Part shown: piece after piece, positions 8,008 through 17,949 of the stretch
Position numbering within the stretch: the first letter of the stretch is position 1
Layout: every line of letters starts with the position of its first letter
Assembly (NCBI GenBank): GCA_902597545.1
Contig: CACJYD010000002.1
Span: 62,001-126,000, forward strand
Direction: 5' to 3'
From: an uncultured Bacteroidota bacterium
Lineage (GTDB): Bacteria > Bacteroidota > Bacteroidia > Flavobacteriales > Flavobacteriaceae
Length of the DNA: 64,000 bases
Program-made: the position numbers and the translations under genes
Notes under the pieces: generated by a model
What the model was told of the DNA's origin: nothing
The model's database searches: none
Seen by the model: the letters and a program-made list of their open reading frames with translations, nothing else

Positions 8008-9812
8008 CCTATTATAAAGTTTCTACCTGGCATAGGAACTAAATTTGTTTCCCAATAACTTTCATTAAAAATATTATTTAGGTTTAAAAATATTTCTCCT
8101 GCGTCCTTAAATGGATTATAAACAATATTTGAATCAAGGATCGTATAGTTTGTCTCATCAGATCTTTCTGCATATCTAAAAACAATATTTTGAGTAAGAT
8201 TCTTAAGATACTTGAATGAAAATTTTGAAATAAAATTATTTTTTAATGAATTCAGTGAGTACTTGGAAAAATTGATATTATTTACATATGTATCATCATT
8301 TAATAAGGCATAACCTAATTTTAAAAATGATTTACTGTTAAAATTAATAACTATGTCAGACTCAAATCCATATGTCTTTAAAGATCTAATATTTGTTGCC
8401 TGCCATAAATCATCTTCATTTTTTTTAACATAATCAATTATGTTTTGAGAATCTCTCCAAAATATTGCAGATTTAAAAATTAAATTATTTGTATTGAATT
8501 TAAACCCAAACTCTGTTGATTTAGCACTTTCTGGCTCCAAGTTTTCATTTCCGATTGTAGTCCGATCACTATAATATAAATCTGTATAAGTTGGTATTCT
8601 AAATGTTTGCCCAAAATTTGCATATAATCGTAGTTTATTACTTAAGTCATAACCAATATCCAAACCAGGAAAAGAATGAAATGATAAGTCTGAAAAATAG
8701 CTTAATGAAACACCAGGGGAGATAGTTAACTTATTATTAAACAAACTAAAAGTATGATCAACATAAAAGCTTGATGTAAATCTTTTATGTTCACCAAGAT
8801 TATTACTTGTTATGGAGACATTTGAAAATTCTAAACCAAAACCAGTATTTCCTAAAGAGGATAAATAATTAAAATTTACTTCAGCTGAAATTTTATTTGT
8901 TTTGTGAAGATTCCTATAAATTGAAGGATCACTTCTAACATATATATATTCATCTTGATTTCTTCTCCAATATATTTTAGGCTTTATAATAAGGTTTCCA
9001 GAATTATATATAGAACTTAATCCAACAAGACTAGTTTGGGTTTCTTCATATTGATCAATTGCATCTGGTGATGCGTAAAATCCATTGGCACCAAATTTTC
9101 TGTTAGATAAAGTGGCAATTAGATTAGTGTTTGCATTTTTCTTTGATAATCTTGATTTAATAAAAATGTTATCAGATTTATAATCTGTATTATATCTATA
9201 TCCTTTTGACTTTTCCCTTGTATAATTAATCAATCCACTGTATTGACTGGATGAAATATTTGAATACAATGAGTATTTAAAATTTCCATAAGATCCACCA
9301 GATAAATTATTTAAGAAAACCACAGCTTCTTTTTTTCCTGTCTTCCATGCTGATTTAGTAACTATGTTGATTGCTCCACTAAATGCATTCTGACCAAAAA
9401 TTCTAGCTGCAGGTCCTTTGATAATCTCAACTCTTTCAATCAAATGAACAGGAATCAGCATGTTTAATGTGTGATGACCGGTTTGAGAATCATCCATTTT
9501 CATACCATCTATAAGTAATAATGTTTGATCGAACCCACCTCCTCGAATATAGAGATCAGCCTGAACACCCCCAGCCCCTCTTCTTCTAATATCTAAACCA
9601 GTTGATTGTTGTAATAAATCAATAATATTTGAAACTCCACTTTCACGAATTTGAGATGAATTAATAATTTCAATTGACCTATAATTTTTGGAAAATGGCA
9701 CATTGATTTTAGTCTCAGTTACAATGACAGAATCTAGAAATTGTTTTTTTTGAGAAAAAATCGATAAAGAAAAACACAGTATGAAGAACCAGCTATACTT
9801 CAAAAAGCACAA
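7989..9812 (-). CDS. TonB-dependent outer-membrane receptor, BtuB-like
   Basis: The 607-residue protein has a signal peptide, a plug domain (about residues 40-155, with VIVTETKI, RGAGGVQADLYIRGGG, LLIDGMKMDD and VERVEIIKGPAA-like motifs) and a beta-barrel with a short ending of the YRASF type. It lacks the carboxypeptidase-like N-terminal domain of SusC-type receptors and resembles vitamin B12 or metal-chelate receptors. The start is TTG at 9812 or an in-frame TTG three codons later; no ATG is near. It begins 3 bases after the atpC stop, so it appears to belong to the atpD-atpC operon, an odd partner for ATP synthase. The substrate is not shown. Confidence 0.9.
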   Translation of the reverse strand: MCFLKYSWFFILCFSLSIFSQKKQFLDSVIVTETKINVPFSKNYRSIEIINSSQIRESGVSNIIDLLQQSTGLDIRRRGAGGVQADLYIRGGGFDQTLLLIDGMKMDDSQTGHHTLNMLIPVHLIERVEIIKGPAARIFGQNAFSGAINIVTKSAWKTGKKEAVVFLNNLSGGSYGNFKYSLYSNISSSQYSGLINYTREKSKGYRYNTDYKSDNIFIKSRLSKKNANTNLIATLSNRKFGANGFYASPDAIDQYEETQTSLVGLSSIYNSGNLIIKPKIYWRRNQDEYIYVRSDPSIYRNLHKTNKISAEVNFNYLSSLGNTGFGLEFSNVSITSNNLGEHKRFTSSFYVDHTFSLFNNKLTISPGVSLSYFSDLSFHSFPGLDIGYDLSNKLRLYANFGQTFRIPTYTDLYYSDRTTIGNENLEPESAKSTEFGFKFNTNNLIFKSAIFWRDSQNIIDYVKKNEDDLWQATNIRSLKTYGFESDIVINFNSKSFLKLGYALLNDDTYVNNINFSKYSLNSLKNNFISKFSFKYLKNLTQNIVFRYAERSDETNYTILDSNIVYNPFKDAGEIFLNLNNIFNESYWETNLVPMPGRNFIIGYRASF

Positions 9813-9815
9813 TAA

Positions 9816-10085
9816 TTAGTCAACTAATATAATAAGTTTATTCTTTTTCATTTCAACTACACCAGATTGAATTTCAAGTGACGCTTCATTACTGTTTATG
9901 ATATTTAAATTTTCTGATTTATTATCAAATTTTCCTTTTAATTTAATTAACCCCTCTTTTAATGTAGAAACTATGGGAGCATGATTATTTAAAATTTGGA
10001 AAGATCCCTCACTTCCAGGTAAATGAACAGAGGATACATCACCTGTAAATAATGTTTTTTCTGGACTTACAATTTCAACAAACAT
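9816..10085 (-). CDS. atpC: ATP synthase F1 epsilon subunit (short form)
   Basis: The 89-residue protein contains only the N-terminal beta-sandwich of the epsilon subunit: FVEIVSPEKTLFTGDVSSV, GSFQILNNHAPIVSTL and GVVEMKKNKLIILVD. The C-terminal helical hairpin that inhibits ATP hydrolysis in E. coli (about 138 residues in total) is absent. Short epsilon subunits are usual in Bacteroidetes, so this is probably not a truncation. It follows atpD by 8 bases. The other F1F0 genes are elsewhere. Confidence 0.95.
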   Translation of the reverse strand: MFVEIVSPEKTLFTGDVSSVHLPGSEGSFQILNNHAPIVSTLKEGLIKLKGKFDNKSENLNIINSNEASLEIQSGVVEMKKNKLIILVD

Positions 10086-10093
10086 AAAGGAAT

Positions 10094-11623
<1,530 letters not shown>

Positions 11624-11645
11624 TTATTACGTATTGTTAGATGTG

Positions 11646-11653
11646 CAAATATA
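11646..11653 (-). promoter_or_regulatory. Promoter -7 element of the atpD operon
   Basis: On the minus strand this reads TATATTTG, an exact match to the Bacteroidetes -7 consensus TAnnTTTG, 37 bases before the atpD start. No TTG occurs at the ideal 19-base spacing upstream; an A-rich stretch is there instead. The location and exact -7 match make it a good candidate. Confidence 0.6.
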
Positions 11654-11686
11654 GTTCAAACTAAGATTTTTTTTAAGAAAATTAAA

Positions 11687-11714
11687 TAAAAAAAGGCGTC
11701 CAAAAGACGCCTTT
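11687..11714 (-). terminator. Rho-independent terminator of the large TonB-dependent receptor gene
   Basis: AAAGGCGTC (11692-11700) and GACGCCTTT (11706-11714) form a perfect 9-base stem with a 5-base loop. On the minus strand the stem is followed by a T-rich tail interrupted by single A residues. It lies 30 bases beyond the receptor stop codon at 11744 and just before the atpD promoter. Confidence 0.85.
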
Positions 11715-11743
11715 ATTAACAATATCTGTTGATATGTATTTAA

Positions 11744-14662
11744 TTACGGATTCAAAGTAAACGTAACATAATATTGACTACCAACCATTCCAGAACCAGG
11801 CATCATCATGTAATCTTGTCCTGTAAAGTTTGTTGCACCAATTTTAAAATTACCGTTTAATTGAGGAGCATCAAAGTTCATTGCAGCATCAAATACCCAT
11901 GTTGCTGGTATCTGGCCAGAGAAAAATGTTGAATCCCAATAGTAAGAATTGTGATATCTGGCAGAAACATTGAATGAAAAATCATCACTAATTTCAGTTG
12001 AACCTAATGTGAACTTAGTTCTAATTTTTGGTGTATTAAAATATGTTGTAAAATTAGGATCCACTTTAGACTGGTCCATTTCATTGTAACTGAAAGTTGC
12101 TCCAAAATCTAGTTTGTCAATTTTAGTTTCTAATCCAACATTAACACCCATTGTAGTTACAACTTCTTCGGTATTATTATCAACACTAAATATTCTGAAA
12201 TCATTATTTACGAGAGCAGCTAGAGCACTGCTACCTCCACCTGAACCTGGATTACTAATATCACCATAAAATGGAACAACAACTTGCTTAGAGGCAATAA
12301 AATTATTGAATGTACTCCAGTGCGCTGCAAGATCAATTGAAACTTTTTTACCATTAAGTCTATATCCAAATTCTCTTGAAATTACATGTTGAGGCTCAAC
12401 GGGTTTTAAATTACCTGGCGTAAACGTACCTGCGAGAAAATCTTGTGCGATTAGACCATTATTCATTACCATATTACCAGTTACTGTGTATTTGTTAAAG
12501 TTTGATCCAGTGAATGACATATTAAATCTATCAATACTGTCAGGTGAAGAACCCATTAAAACAGCAGAACCAACGTCTAATGCAATGTATTGATCCTGAG
12601 ATGATGGATTCATGAAACCAGTTTGATAAGAAAATCTAATATTTTGGATTGGAGTTAGATTTATAACTGCACCTAATCTTGGAGTAAATGTACCATCAAA
12701 GAATTGGCTTTTGTCGTATCTCATAGAACCAGTTATTTTAACATTTCCGTCGAACAAATCTTTTTGAACCTGAGTATAAACTCCTAGTTGATTAAACTTG
12801 ATTGGTTCATCGTAGTCAGTAAATAAAGATCCTCCTGAGTTAAGTACATACTCTCTTGCCTGAGCTCCTAGTTGAAGATCAAATCCTGAAACAAGATCAG
12901 AGGCATTATAATTTACTTCAAAGTTGTTACTTTTTGAATTGTCTTTAATTGCAGCTCCACCACCTGAAATAGGAGTTGTAGTTGCCGCATAGTACGCTTG
13001 TTTAAATGCATCTGTACCAGGTACTAGCATGTTTTTATTTGCCTCTCCTCTTGCAAATGCATGTGCTTGGTAATTCATCTTTGGTGTAACATAATAATCA
13101 AACATGCTTGTATCACCAAAAAACATGATACCTCCTAACAAAGTATTTAATGCAGCTACAGGATTTGGATTAACCTGACCAAATAAATTTAAAAAGTAGT
13201 TTTGAAGATAAGTACCTGCCCATCCACCTTGAATTCCACCTGGCTGAGCATTGGCAATTCTTCCACCTAGAGCGGATAAATCGTGAGTGTTTCCAGCATC
13301 TTCTATACTAGTATAGGCTCTAAGGTTAAGATTTTGAGTTTTATATTCAATTCTGTGTTGTTGAATTCCAAAGTTTTTCAACATATTTCTGTTTGTTGCA
13401 TGGTAAATAGTATTTCCAGTTCCAACTTTTGAATTTAATATCAGTTCTGAATTTCCATTGAATCTGTAATGGGCAGCAACATCAATTTTAAAACTTGAAG
13501 CAATTCCATCAATCAAATCACTTTCAGCATATCCTTGTGTCGATAAAAGTTGCGATCCAAAATAATCTGGAGCCATCATTCCCATAATTCTTGTAATTGC
13601 CGAAGCTTGACCAGCACCAAGTTGTCCTGCATTGACTAGCCCAGGAACAACTAATCCCAAAAATGTGTCTGTCAAATTTAAATTAACAGCTTGTTCACCA
13701 TACATGTTTAGTCCATCATAATCTGGGAATGTTGATGAATCGGCCAATTCAGTTGTGCCAGGAACATATCTACCGTCCAAGTAATTAACATCTCTCATAT
13801 CATTAGCTCCCCAATCTTGACCCTCAGTATAACTAATATTTACCTTTACTGCTAATTTATCACTGAAAGCTTTAGCAAATCGAACACCAACATCATAGTA
13901 GTGATTGTCACCGGAGAAATCTTGAGACGTTACACCATTTGTAAAGTATGCGCTAGTACCTTGAAAATCAAATGGGTTTTTTGAATTCATTAATAGAATA
14001 CCTTTAAAAGCATTTGCTCCATATAATGCTGAAGCAGCACCAGGGAGTAATTCAGCACTCAATAGGTCTAGTTGACTAACACCAACCAAATTACCTGCAG
14101 CAAAACTCAAACCAGGAGCTTCATTATCCATTCCATCAATTAACTGAACAAAACCAGTGTTATCAATTGTAGAAAAACCTCTAACTGAAATAGTTTGAAG
14201 CAATAATCCACCAGTATTAATTTGAACTCCTTTTAACGATGACAAACTTGAATAAAAATCTGCACCAGTTGATTGAGCAATATCTTTATAATCAAATCTT
14301 TCAATTGTTACTGGCGAATCAAATAATCTTTGTGGTACCCTTGAGGCAGATATAACAACATCATCTAATAAATTTTCAGATTCAGTTAGAGTGATGTATA
14401 ATGATAAATTATCAGACCCAACTTCAATTGTGGCAGTTTCAAAACCAATACTAGAAACTTTAACAGAGAAGGGTGGATTTTGATTTACTGTTAATGAAAA
14501 TTCACCATCGAAGTTAGCAACTGCTCCAGTGGTAGAGTCAAAAACAATATTTGCTCCAGGGATTGGATTGTTGTCTTCATCAACAACAGTACCTGAAACA
14601 TTAGTTTGTGCGAAGATGAAAGTACTTATTAATACGGCCATCAGGGACAAAATTCTTTTCAT
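11744..14662 (-). CDS. TonB-dependent receptor with carboxypeptidase-like N-terminal domain
   Basis: The 972-residue outer-membrane protein has a signal peptide ending near FIFAQ and a CarboxypepD_reg-like domain (about residues 20-105: VSGTVVDEDNNPIPGANIV). A plug follows (about 108-235: VVISASRVPQRLF, SVRGFSTIDNTGFVQLIDGM, LLPGAASALYGANAFKGI) and then a long beta-barrel. The domain order is that of Bacteroidetes CirA/SusC-like transporters. No SusD partner lies next to it, so it is probably not a polysaccharide-utilisation receptor. The cargo is unknown. It is a single-gene unit with its own terminator. The adjacent exb operon supplies the energising proteins. Confidence 0.93.
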   Translation of the reverse strand: MKRILSLMAVLISTFIFAQTNVSGTVVDEDNNPIPGANIVFDSTTGAVANFDGEFSLTVNQNPPFSVKVSSIGFETATIEVGSDNLSLYITLTESENLLDDVVISASRVPQRLFDSPVTIERFDYKDIAQSTGADFYSSLSSLKGVQINTGGLLLQTISVRGFSTIDNTGFVQLIDGMDNEAPGLSFAAGNLVGVSQLDLLSAELLPGAASALYGANAFKGILLMNSKNPFDFQGTSAYFTNGVTSQDFSGDNHYYDVGVRFAKAFSDKLAVKVNISYTEGQDWGANDMRDVNYLDGRYVPGTTELADSSTFPDYDGLNMYGEQAVNLNLTDTFLGLVVPGLVNAGQLGAGQASAITRIMGMMAPDYFGSQLLSTQGYAESDLIDGIASSFKIDVAAHYRFNGNSELILNSKVGTGNTIYHATNRNMLKNFGIQQHRIEYKTQNLNLRAYTSIEDAGNTHDLSALGGRIANAQPGGIQGGWAGTYLQNYFLNLFGQVNPNPVAALNTLLGGIMFFGDTSMFDYYVTPKMNYQAHAFARGEANKNMLVPGTDAFKQAYYAATTTPISGGGAAIKDNSKSNNFEVNYNASDLVSGFDLQLGAQAREYVLNSGGSLFTDYDEPIKFNQLGVYTQVQKDLFDGNVKITGSMRYDKSQFFDGTFTPRLGAVINLTPIQNIRFSYQTGFMNPSSQDQYIALDVGSAVLMGSSPDSIDRFNMSFTGSNFNKYTVTGNMVMNNGLIAQDFLAGTFTPGNLKPVEPQHVISREFGYRLNGKKVSIDLAAHWSTFNNFIASKQVVVPFYGDISNPGSGGGSSALAALVNNDFRIFSVDNNTEEVVTTMGVNVGLETKIDKLDFGATFSYNEMDQSKVDPNFTTYFNTPKIRTKFTLGSTEISDDFSFNVSARYHNSYYWDSTFFSGQIPATWVFDAAMNFDAPQLNGNFKIGATNFTGQDYMMMPGSGMVGSQYYVTFTLNP

Positions 14663-14703
14663 GATATAAAAATTTAGTTTTTTTAGTTGTTTTATATAAT
14701 CTG

Positions 14704-14711
14704 TAAATATA
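14704..14711 (-). promoter_or_regulatory. Possible -7 element of the large receptor gene
   Basis: The minus strand reads TATATTTA, one base off TAnnTTTG, about 42 bases before the receptor start. No matching TTG at -33 was seen. Weak call. Confidence 0.35.
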
Positions 14712-14781
14712 AGGGATTTTTATAAAACTATTATTTTTTTACCTCTATTATGGACAATTTGATAAAAATGTGATGATTATT

Positions 14782-15441
14782 TTACAAAATATAAAAAATA
14801 AGCCCAAGTTTAAACTGTTCCAAGTCTCTCGGAAGGGATTTAACATTATTATTGAAAAAGGAGTTTAAAGATTTGTATAGACCTAAATTCCAAGTATTAT
14901 ATCCAATATTCAATGTAAATCCTATCTGATCTAAATTAATTGACGGGTTATTAATTTTATAATTTTCCTGTTGATTCTCAAAATTATAGGAAGATGATAA
15001 CAGCCTTGAATATTTAATGCCTGCATAAATCCTCCAAAATTTATAGTTATTTGGTGTTGAATTCCTCCATCTTATTTCAAGGGGAACTTGGAATTCAGAA
15101 AAATTAAAGACGTTTTTCTGAGGAATTTCCCTACTACTCAATAAATTATAAGAATTTGAACTATCAGATGATAATTTAAGATTATTATTAAATGAATTTA
15201 CACCTAATCCTAAACCAATTCCTAAAGCAAGTTTTCCAGACTTTGATAATGGGATGTCTCTAATAAATCCAAAATTAAGGCTACTAGAAAACTTATTCTC
15301 TTTAAAATTATCAAGATTATCCCCTAATGAATTATAGTATACGCTAAAATATATTTGATCCTCGCGGTATTTTTGAACATTTTCTTGAGTATATCCATAA
15401 TATACTAACAAGAAAAACATGCAATAAATAATTCTAGGCAT
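14782..15441 (-). CDS. Outer-membrane beta-barrel protein (porin/PorT-like), last gene of exb operon
   Basis: The 219-residue protein has a short signal peptide (MPRIIYCMFFLLVYYGYTQ) and alternating hydrophobic strands with repeated G-x-G and aromatic ends, including LGIGLGLGVNSF, WRIYAGIKYSRLL and FTLNIGYNTWNLGLY. This is typical of small 8-stranded outer-membrane barrels in Bacteroidetes. It ends in FKLGLIFYIL, a plausible beta-signal. It follows the second exbD by 38 bases, and I recall a porin-family gene in this place in other Flavobacteria, so it may act with the Exb complex. No specific function can be assigned. Confidence 0.65.
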   Translation of the reverse strand: MPRIIYCMFFLLVYYGYTQENVQKYREDQIYFSVYYNSLGDNLDNFKENKFSSSLNFGFIRDIPLSKSGKLALGIGLGLGVNSFNNNLKLSSDSSNSYNLLSSREIPQKNVFNFSEFQVPLEIRWRNSTPNNYKFWRIYAGIKYSRLLSSSYNFENQQENYKINNPSINLDQIGFTLNIGYNTWNLGLYKSLNSFFNNNVKSLPRDLEQFKLGLIFYIL

Positions 15442-15479
15442 TAAAAGTAGTTTAGACTAAGATAAATAAAATTATGTCT

Positions 15480-15959
15480 CTAGTTATTTTGAGTATAGTC
15501 TCCTATTCTAGTTGTGTAGTTTATTTTAAGAGCATTAACTTTTCTTAGCTCTTGTTTAATGTCGGATATTAATCCCATTTTTGTTTCTCCATCAACTTTT
15601 AGTGCTGTTGTCAAAACATTTTGAAGCTCCTCTCTTTTGGAAGCTCTTTCTGCTAAAACATATGCTCCGACATCTGAAACAGTCGCAAATTTATCATTCA
15701 ACTGAATTCTTGGTTGATTTCCGTATTTATCTTGATATCTAGCGCTAGGCTTTCCTGCATAAATGTAAATGACTCTATCTTTTTTGTCTAATTTTTGAAT
15801 TTGATCAGCAGCAGGCAGAGTATTCTGAATCATAAGCGTATTATCTCTTAGTACTGTAGCAACCATAAAGAAAAACAATAACATAAATACGATATCAGGT
15901 AATGAAGCTGTTGATATTTTTGGTAACTCTCCGCTACCCTTTTTCTTAAACTTAGACAT
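15480..15959 (-). CDS. exbD: ExbD/TolR-family biopolymer transport protein (second copy)
   Basis: The 159-residue protein has a short cytoplasmic N terminus and one membrane helix (about residues 20-42) containing the proton-path aspartate in LPDIVFMLLFFFMVATV. A periplasmic ExbD domain follows. It works with ExbB to drive TonB-dependent transport by the proton motive force. The gene starts one base after the preceding exbD. Paired exbD genes are common in Bacteroidetes. The region also contains IYIYAGKPSARYQDKYG, a periplasmic insertion before the ExbD core. Confidence 0.9.
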   Translation of the reverse strand: MSKFKKKGSGELPKISTASLPDIVFMLLFFFMVATVLRDNTLMIQNTLPAADQIQKLDKKDRVIYIYAGKPSARYQDKYGNQPRIQLNDKFATVSDVGAYVLAERASKREELQNVLTTALKVDGETKMGLISDIKQELRKVNALKINYTTRIGDYTQNN

Positions 15960-15960
15960 A

Positions 15961-16584
15961 TTAACTTGTTTTATTTGGTTCAGCTTCTGAGAGCTTCATT
16001 GGATACATAAGTTTTATAACACTTAGTTTTTCCTTCAGCTTTTCCTTAACTTTTTTATCAGTTCTTGGATCAGTGTATTTTTTGTCGGCCTGAACATAAT
16101 CCATATTCTCAGATGGGTACAATCTCAAAAATTCTCTATTTCTTAATTGATTGTAAGCAGCCACTAGTTCATTTTGAACAGAAATGTAAACTTTATAGTC
16201 TGTTTCTCTGTCATTTTTCAAAGAAATAATAGCCTTATCAGGGTTATCAGACGAGCTTCTGTCTCGAGATCCCTGGCAATAATCACATGCCTCTTCTGCT
16301 AAACCACCTCCATTATCTAAAAAAGCAACTGCCTCACTCCTTAGATCTTGAATATTCATGAGTTCTTCTTCAACCAAAATTTGGTTATTTTTATTTACAA
16401 CTACGGTAAAAATATTTCTTTCTTTAATTATTGGAGGATCAATAATTTCTTCCATTGGTGGTAGCTTTCTATTGATACCTGAGTCTGTTTCAATGGTCGT
16501 AGTTACCAAAAAAAAGATCAAAAGCAGAAAAGCTATGTCAGCCATTGATCCTGCATTGACTTCAGGAGCAGATCTTCTTCCCAT
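15961..16584 (-). CDS. exbD: ExbD/TolR-family biopolymer transport protein (first copy)
   Basis: The 207-residue protein is longer than usual ExbD (about 140). The membrane helix near residues 15-35 carries the key aspartate in SMADIAFLLLIFFLVTTTIE. The periplasmic part has an insertion with a CxxC pair (ACDYCQGS, near residue 100), followed by KAIISLKNDRETDYKVYI and NELVAAYNQLR typical of the ExbD fold. The function is proton-driven energisation of TonB receptors together with ExbB. It sits between a four-helix membrane protein gene and the second exbD with single-base spacings, so it is certainly cotranscribed. Confidence 0.9.
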   Translation of the reverse strand: MGRRSAPEVNAGSMADIAFLLLIFFLVTTTIETDSGINRKLPPMEEIIDPPIIKERNIFTVVVNKNNQILVEEELMNIQDLRSEAVAFLDNGGGLAEEACDYCQGSRDRSSSDNPDKAIISLKNDRETDYKVYISVQNELVAAYNQLRNREFLRLYPSENMDYVQADKKYTDPRTDKKVKEKLKEKLSVIKLMYPMKLSEAEPNKTS

Positions 16585-16585
16585 A

Positions 16586-17035
16586 TTACTTTTTAAAGAA
16601 TTTACTTACAGAGAAATAAATCATTATTCCACCTGCAATAAAAGTTAACAAATAAAATGTTCTAATCCCGGCTTCAACTAACTGTGATTCAAGAGCTGAA
16701 AGCATTTTTCCATCCTGCATTGGGGTCTCAACACCAGATGAGAGAAAAAAAGCAACCAGAAAAACAAAAACAAATGAACCTATAGAAATTCCAGCTTTTT
16801 TTAGTTTAGATTTTTCAGAAACTAAATTCTTCACAGAAAAAATAAGAGTCATTAATACTGTAACTAAAAGAACAAATAAGGCTAAATTTATCATGATAGA
16901 TACAAAGCCATAGTTTCCCTGCATAGCAGACATTTCAATATATTCATCACCCTGTCCTATAATAACACCTAAAACAATTAAGGCAACAACAGCTAATATA
17001 ACTACAGTGATGTTTGTAATTTTTTGAATATTCAT
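16586..17035 (-). CDS. Four-helix membrane protein of the exb operon, unknown function
   Basis: The 149-residue protein has four predicted membrane helices (about residues 8-28, 42-66, 80-101 and 122-145) and a short polar loop EKSKLKKAG. I do not recognise a named family. The position between exbB and the first exbD, with gaps of 9 and 1 bases, and the recalled presence of an equivalent gene in other Flavobacterial exb operons suggest an accessory subunit of the ExbBD motor. That role is inference from context only. Confidence 0.75.
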   Translation of the reverse strand: MNIQKITNITVVILAVVALIVLGVIIGQGDEYIEMSAMQGNYGFVSIMINLALFVLLVTVLMTLIFSVKNLVSEKSKLKKAGISIGSFVFVFLVAFFLSSGVETPMQDGKMLSALESQLVEAGIRTFYLLTFIAGGIMIYFSVSKFFKK

Positions 17036-17044
17036 GTTAATGTT

Positions 17045-17833
17045 TTATTTCTTGTGTGAAACTAAAATATCGATAAGAGTTATGGATGCATCCTCCATAT
17101 CATTTACAATACCATCAATCTTTGATACAATGTAATTGTAAAAAATTTGAAGAATAATTGCAACAATAAGTCCAAATACTGTCGTCAAAAGAGCAACTTT
17201 AATACCACCTGCAACTAATGATGGTTGCATATCACCTGCCGCTTGAATTTTATCAAATGCTTGGATCATACCTATTACCGTACCCATAAATCCTAACATA
17301 GGTGCTAAAGCAATGAATAATGAAATCCAAGAAACATTTTTTTCTAACTGTCCCATTTGAACTCCACCATAAGCAACAACTGCTTTTTCAGCACTTTCAA
17401 CACCTTCACCAGCTCTGTCCAATCCTTGGTAAAATATAGAAGCAACAGGACCAGGCGTGTCTTTACATACTTCTTTGGCAGCATTAACTCCACCAGACTT
17501 TAAAGCACTTTCAACATCACCAATTAACTTGTCTGTATTAGTTGTAGCAAAATTTAGATAAATTATTCTCTCAATGGCAATCGCTAGACCAAGAATTAAA
17601 CATGCTAGAACGATACCCATAAATCCTGGGCCTCCTTCTATAAATCTATTCTTAAGTTCTTGCGTAAATCCAATTGATTGAGGTTCTTCAGCAACACTCT
17701 GTTCAACTTCCTGCATTGATTCAGCAACTTCAACAGTCTCTGATTCTTGTTCTTGATTAATTGAAGCAAAGTTAATTTGACCAACTAGTAAAAAGAAGGA
17801 ACAAATTACTGATAATGATAATATTTTTTTCAT
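17045..17833 (-). CDS. exbB: ExbB/TolQ/MotA-family proton channel protein
   Basis: The 262-residue protein has a signal-like first helix, an acidic periplasmic stretch (about 26-55), and three membrane helices. The MotA/TolQ/ExbB core includes VSWISLFIALAPMLGFMGTVIGMIQAFDKI and a later VALLTTVFGLIVAIILQIFYN helix. It forms the pentameric stator around ExbD helices. The N-terminal extension with a cleaved-type signal is usual in Bacteroidetes ExbB. It is the first gene of the operon, with a good promoter about 30 bases upstream. Confidence 0.93.
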   Translation of the reverse strand: MKKILSLSVICSFFLLVGQINFASINQEQESETVEVAESMQEVEQSVAEEPQSIGFTQELKNRFIEGGPGFMGIVLACLILGLAIAIERIIYLNFATTNTDKLIGDVESALKSGGVNAAKEVCKDTPGPVASIFYQGLDRAGEGVESAEKAVVAYGGVQMGQLEKNVSWISLFIALAPMLGFMGTVIGMIQAFDKIQAAGDMQPSLVAGGIKVALLTTVFGLIVAIILQIFYNYIVSKIDGIVNDMEDASITLIDILVSHKK

Positions 17834-17862
17834 GGTTATATTATTATAGTTTTAAGGATTGC

Positions 17863-17892
17863 TAAATATATACAAAAAACTTAAAAACTCAA
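17863..17892 (-). promoter_or_regulatory. Promoter of the exb operon
   Basis: Minus strand: TTG (17892-17890), 19-base spacer, then TATATTTA (17870-17863). This matches the Bacteroidetes TTG-N19-TAnnTTTG pattern except for the last base. It lies 30 bases before the exbB ATG. Best-formed two-part promoter in the window. Confidence 0.65.
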
Positions 17893-17949
17893 ATCAATTA
17901 TAAACTGGATTTTTGAAATGCCCATTAATATATTTGGTATCAATAAATA

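Noticed and set aside
11744-14662. Large TonB-dependent receptor as part of a SusCD polysaccharide-utilisation locus
   Set aside because: No SusD-like lipoprotein, glycoside hydrolase or sigma/anti-sigma pair lies beside it.
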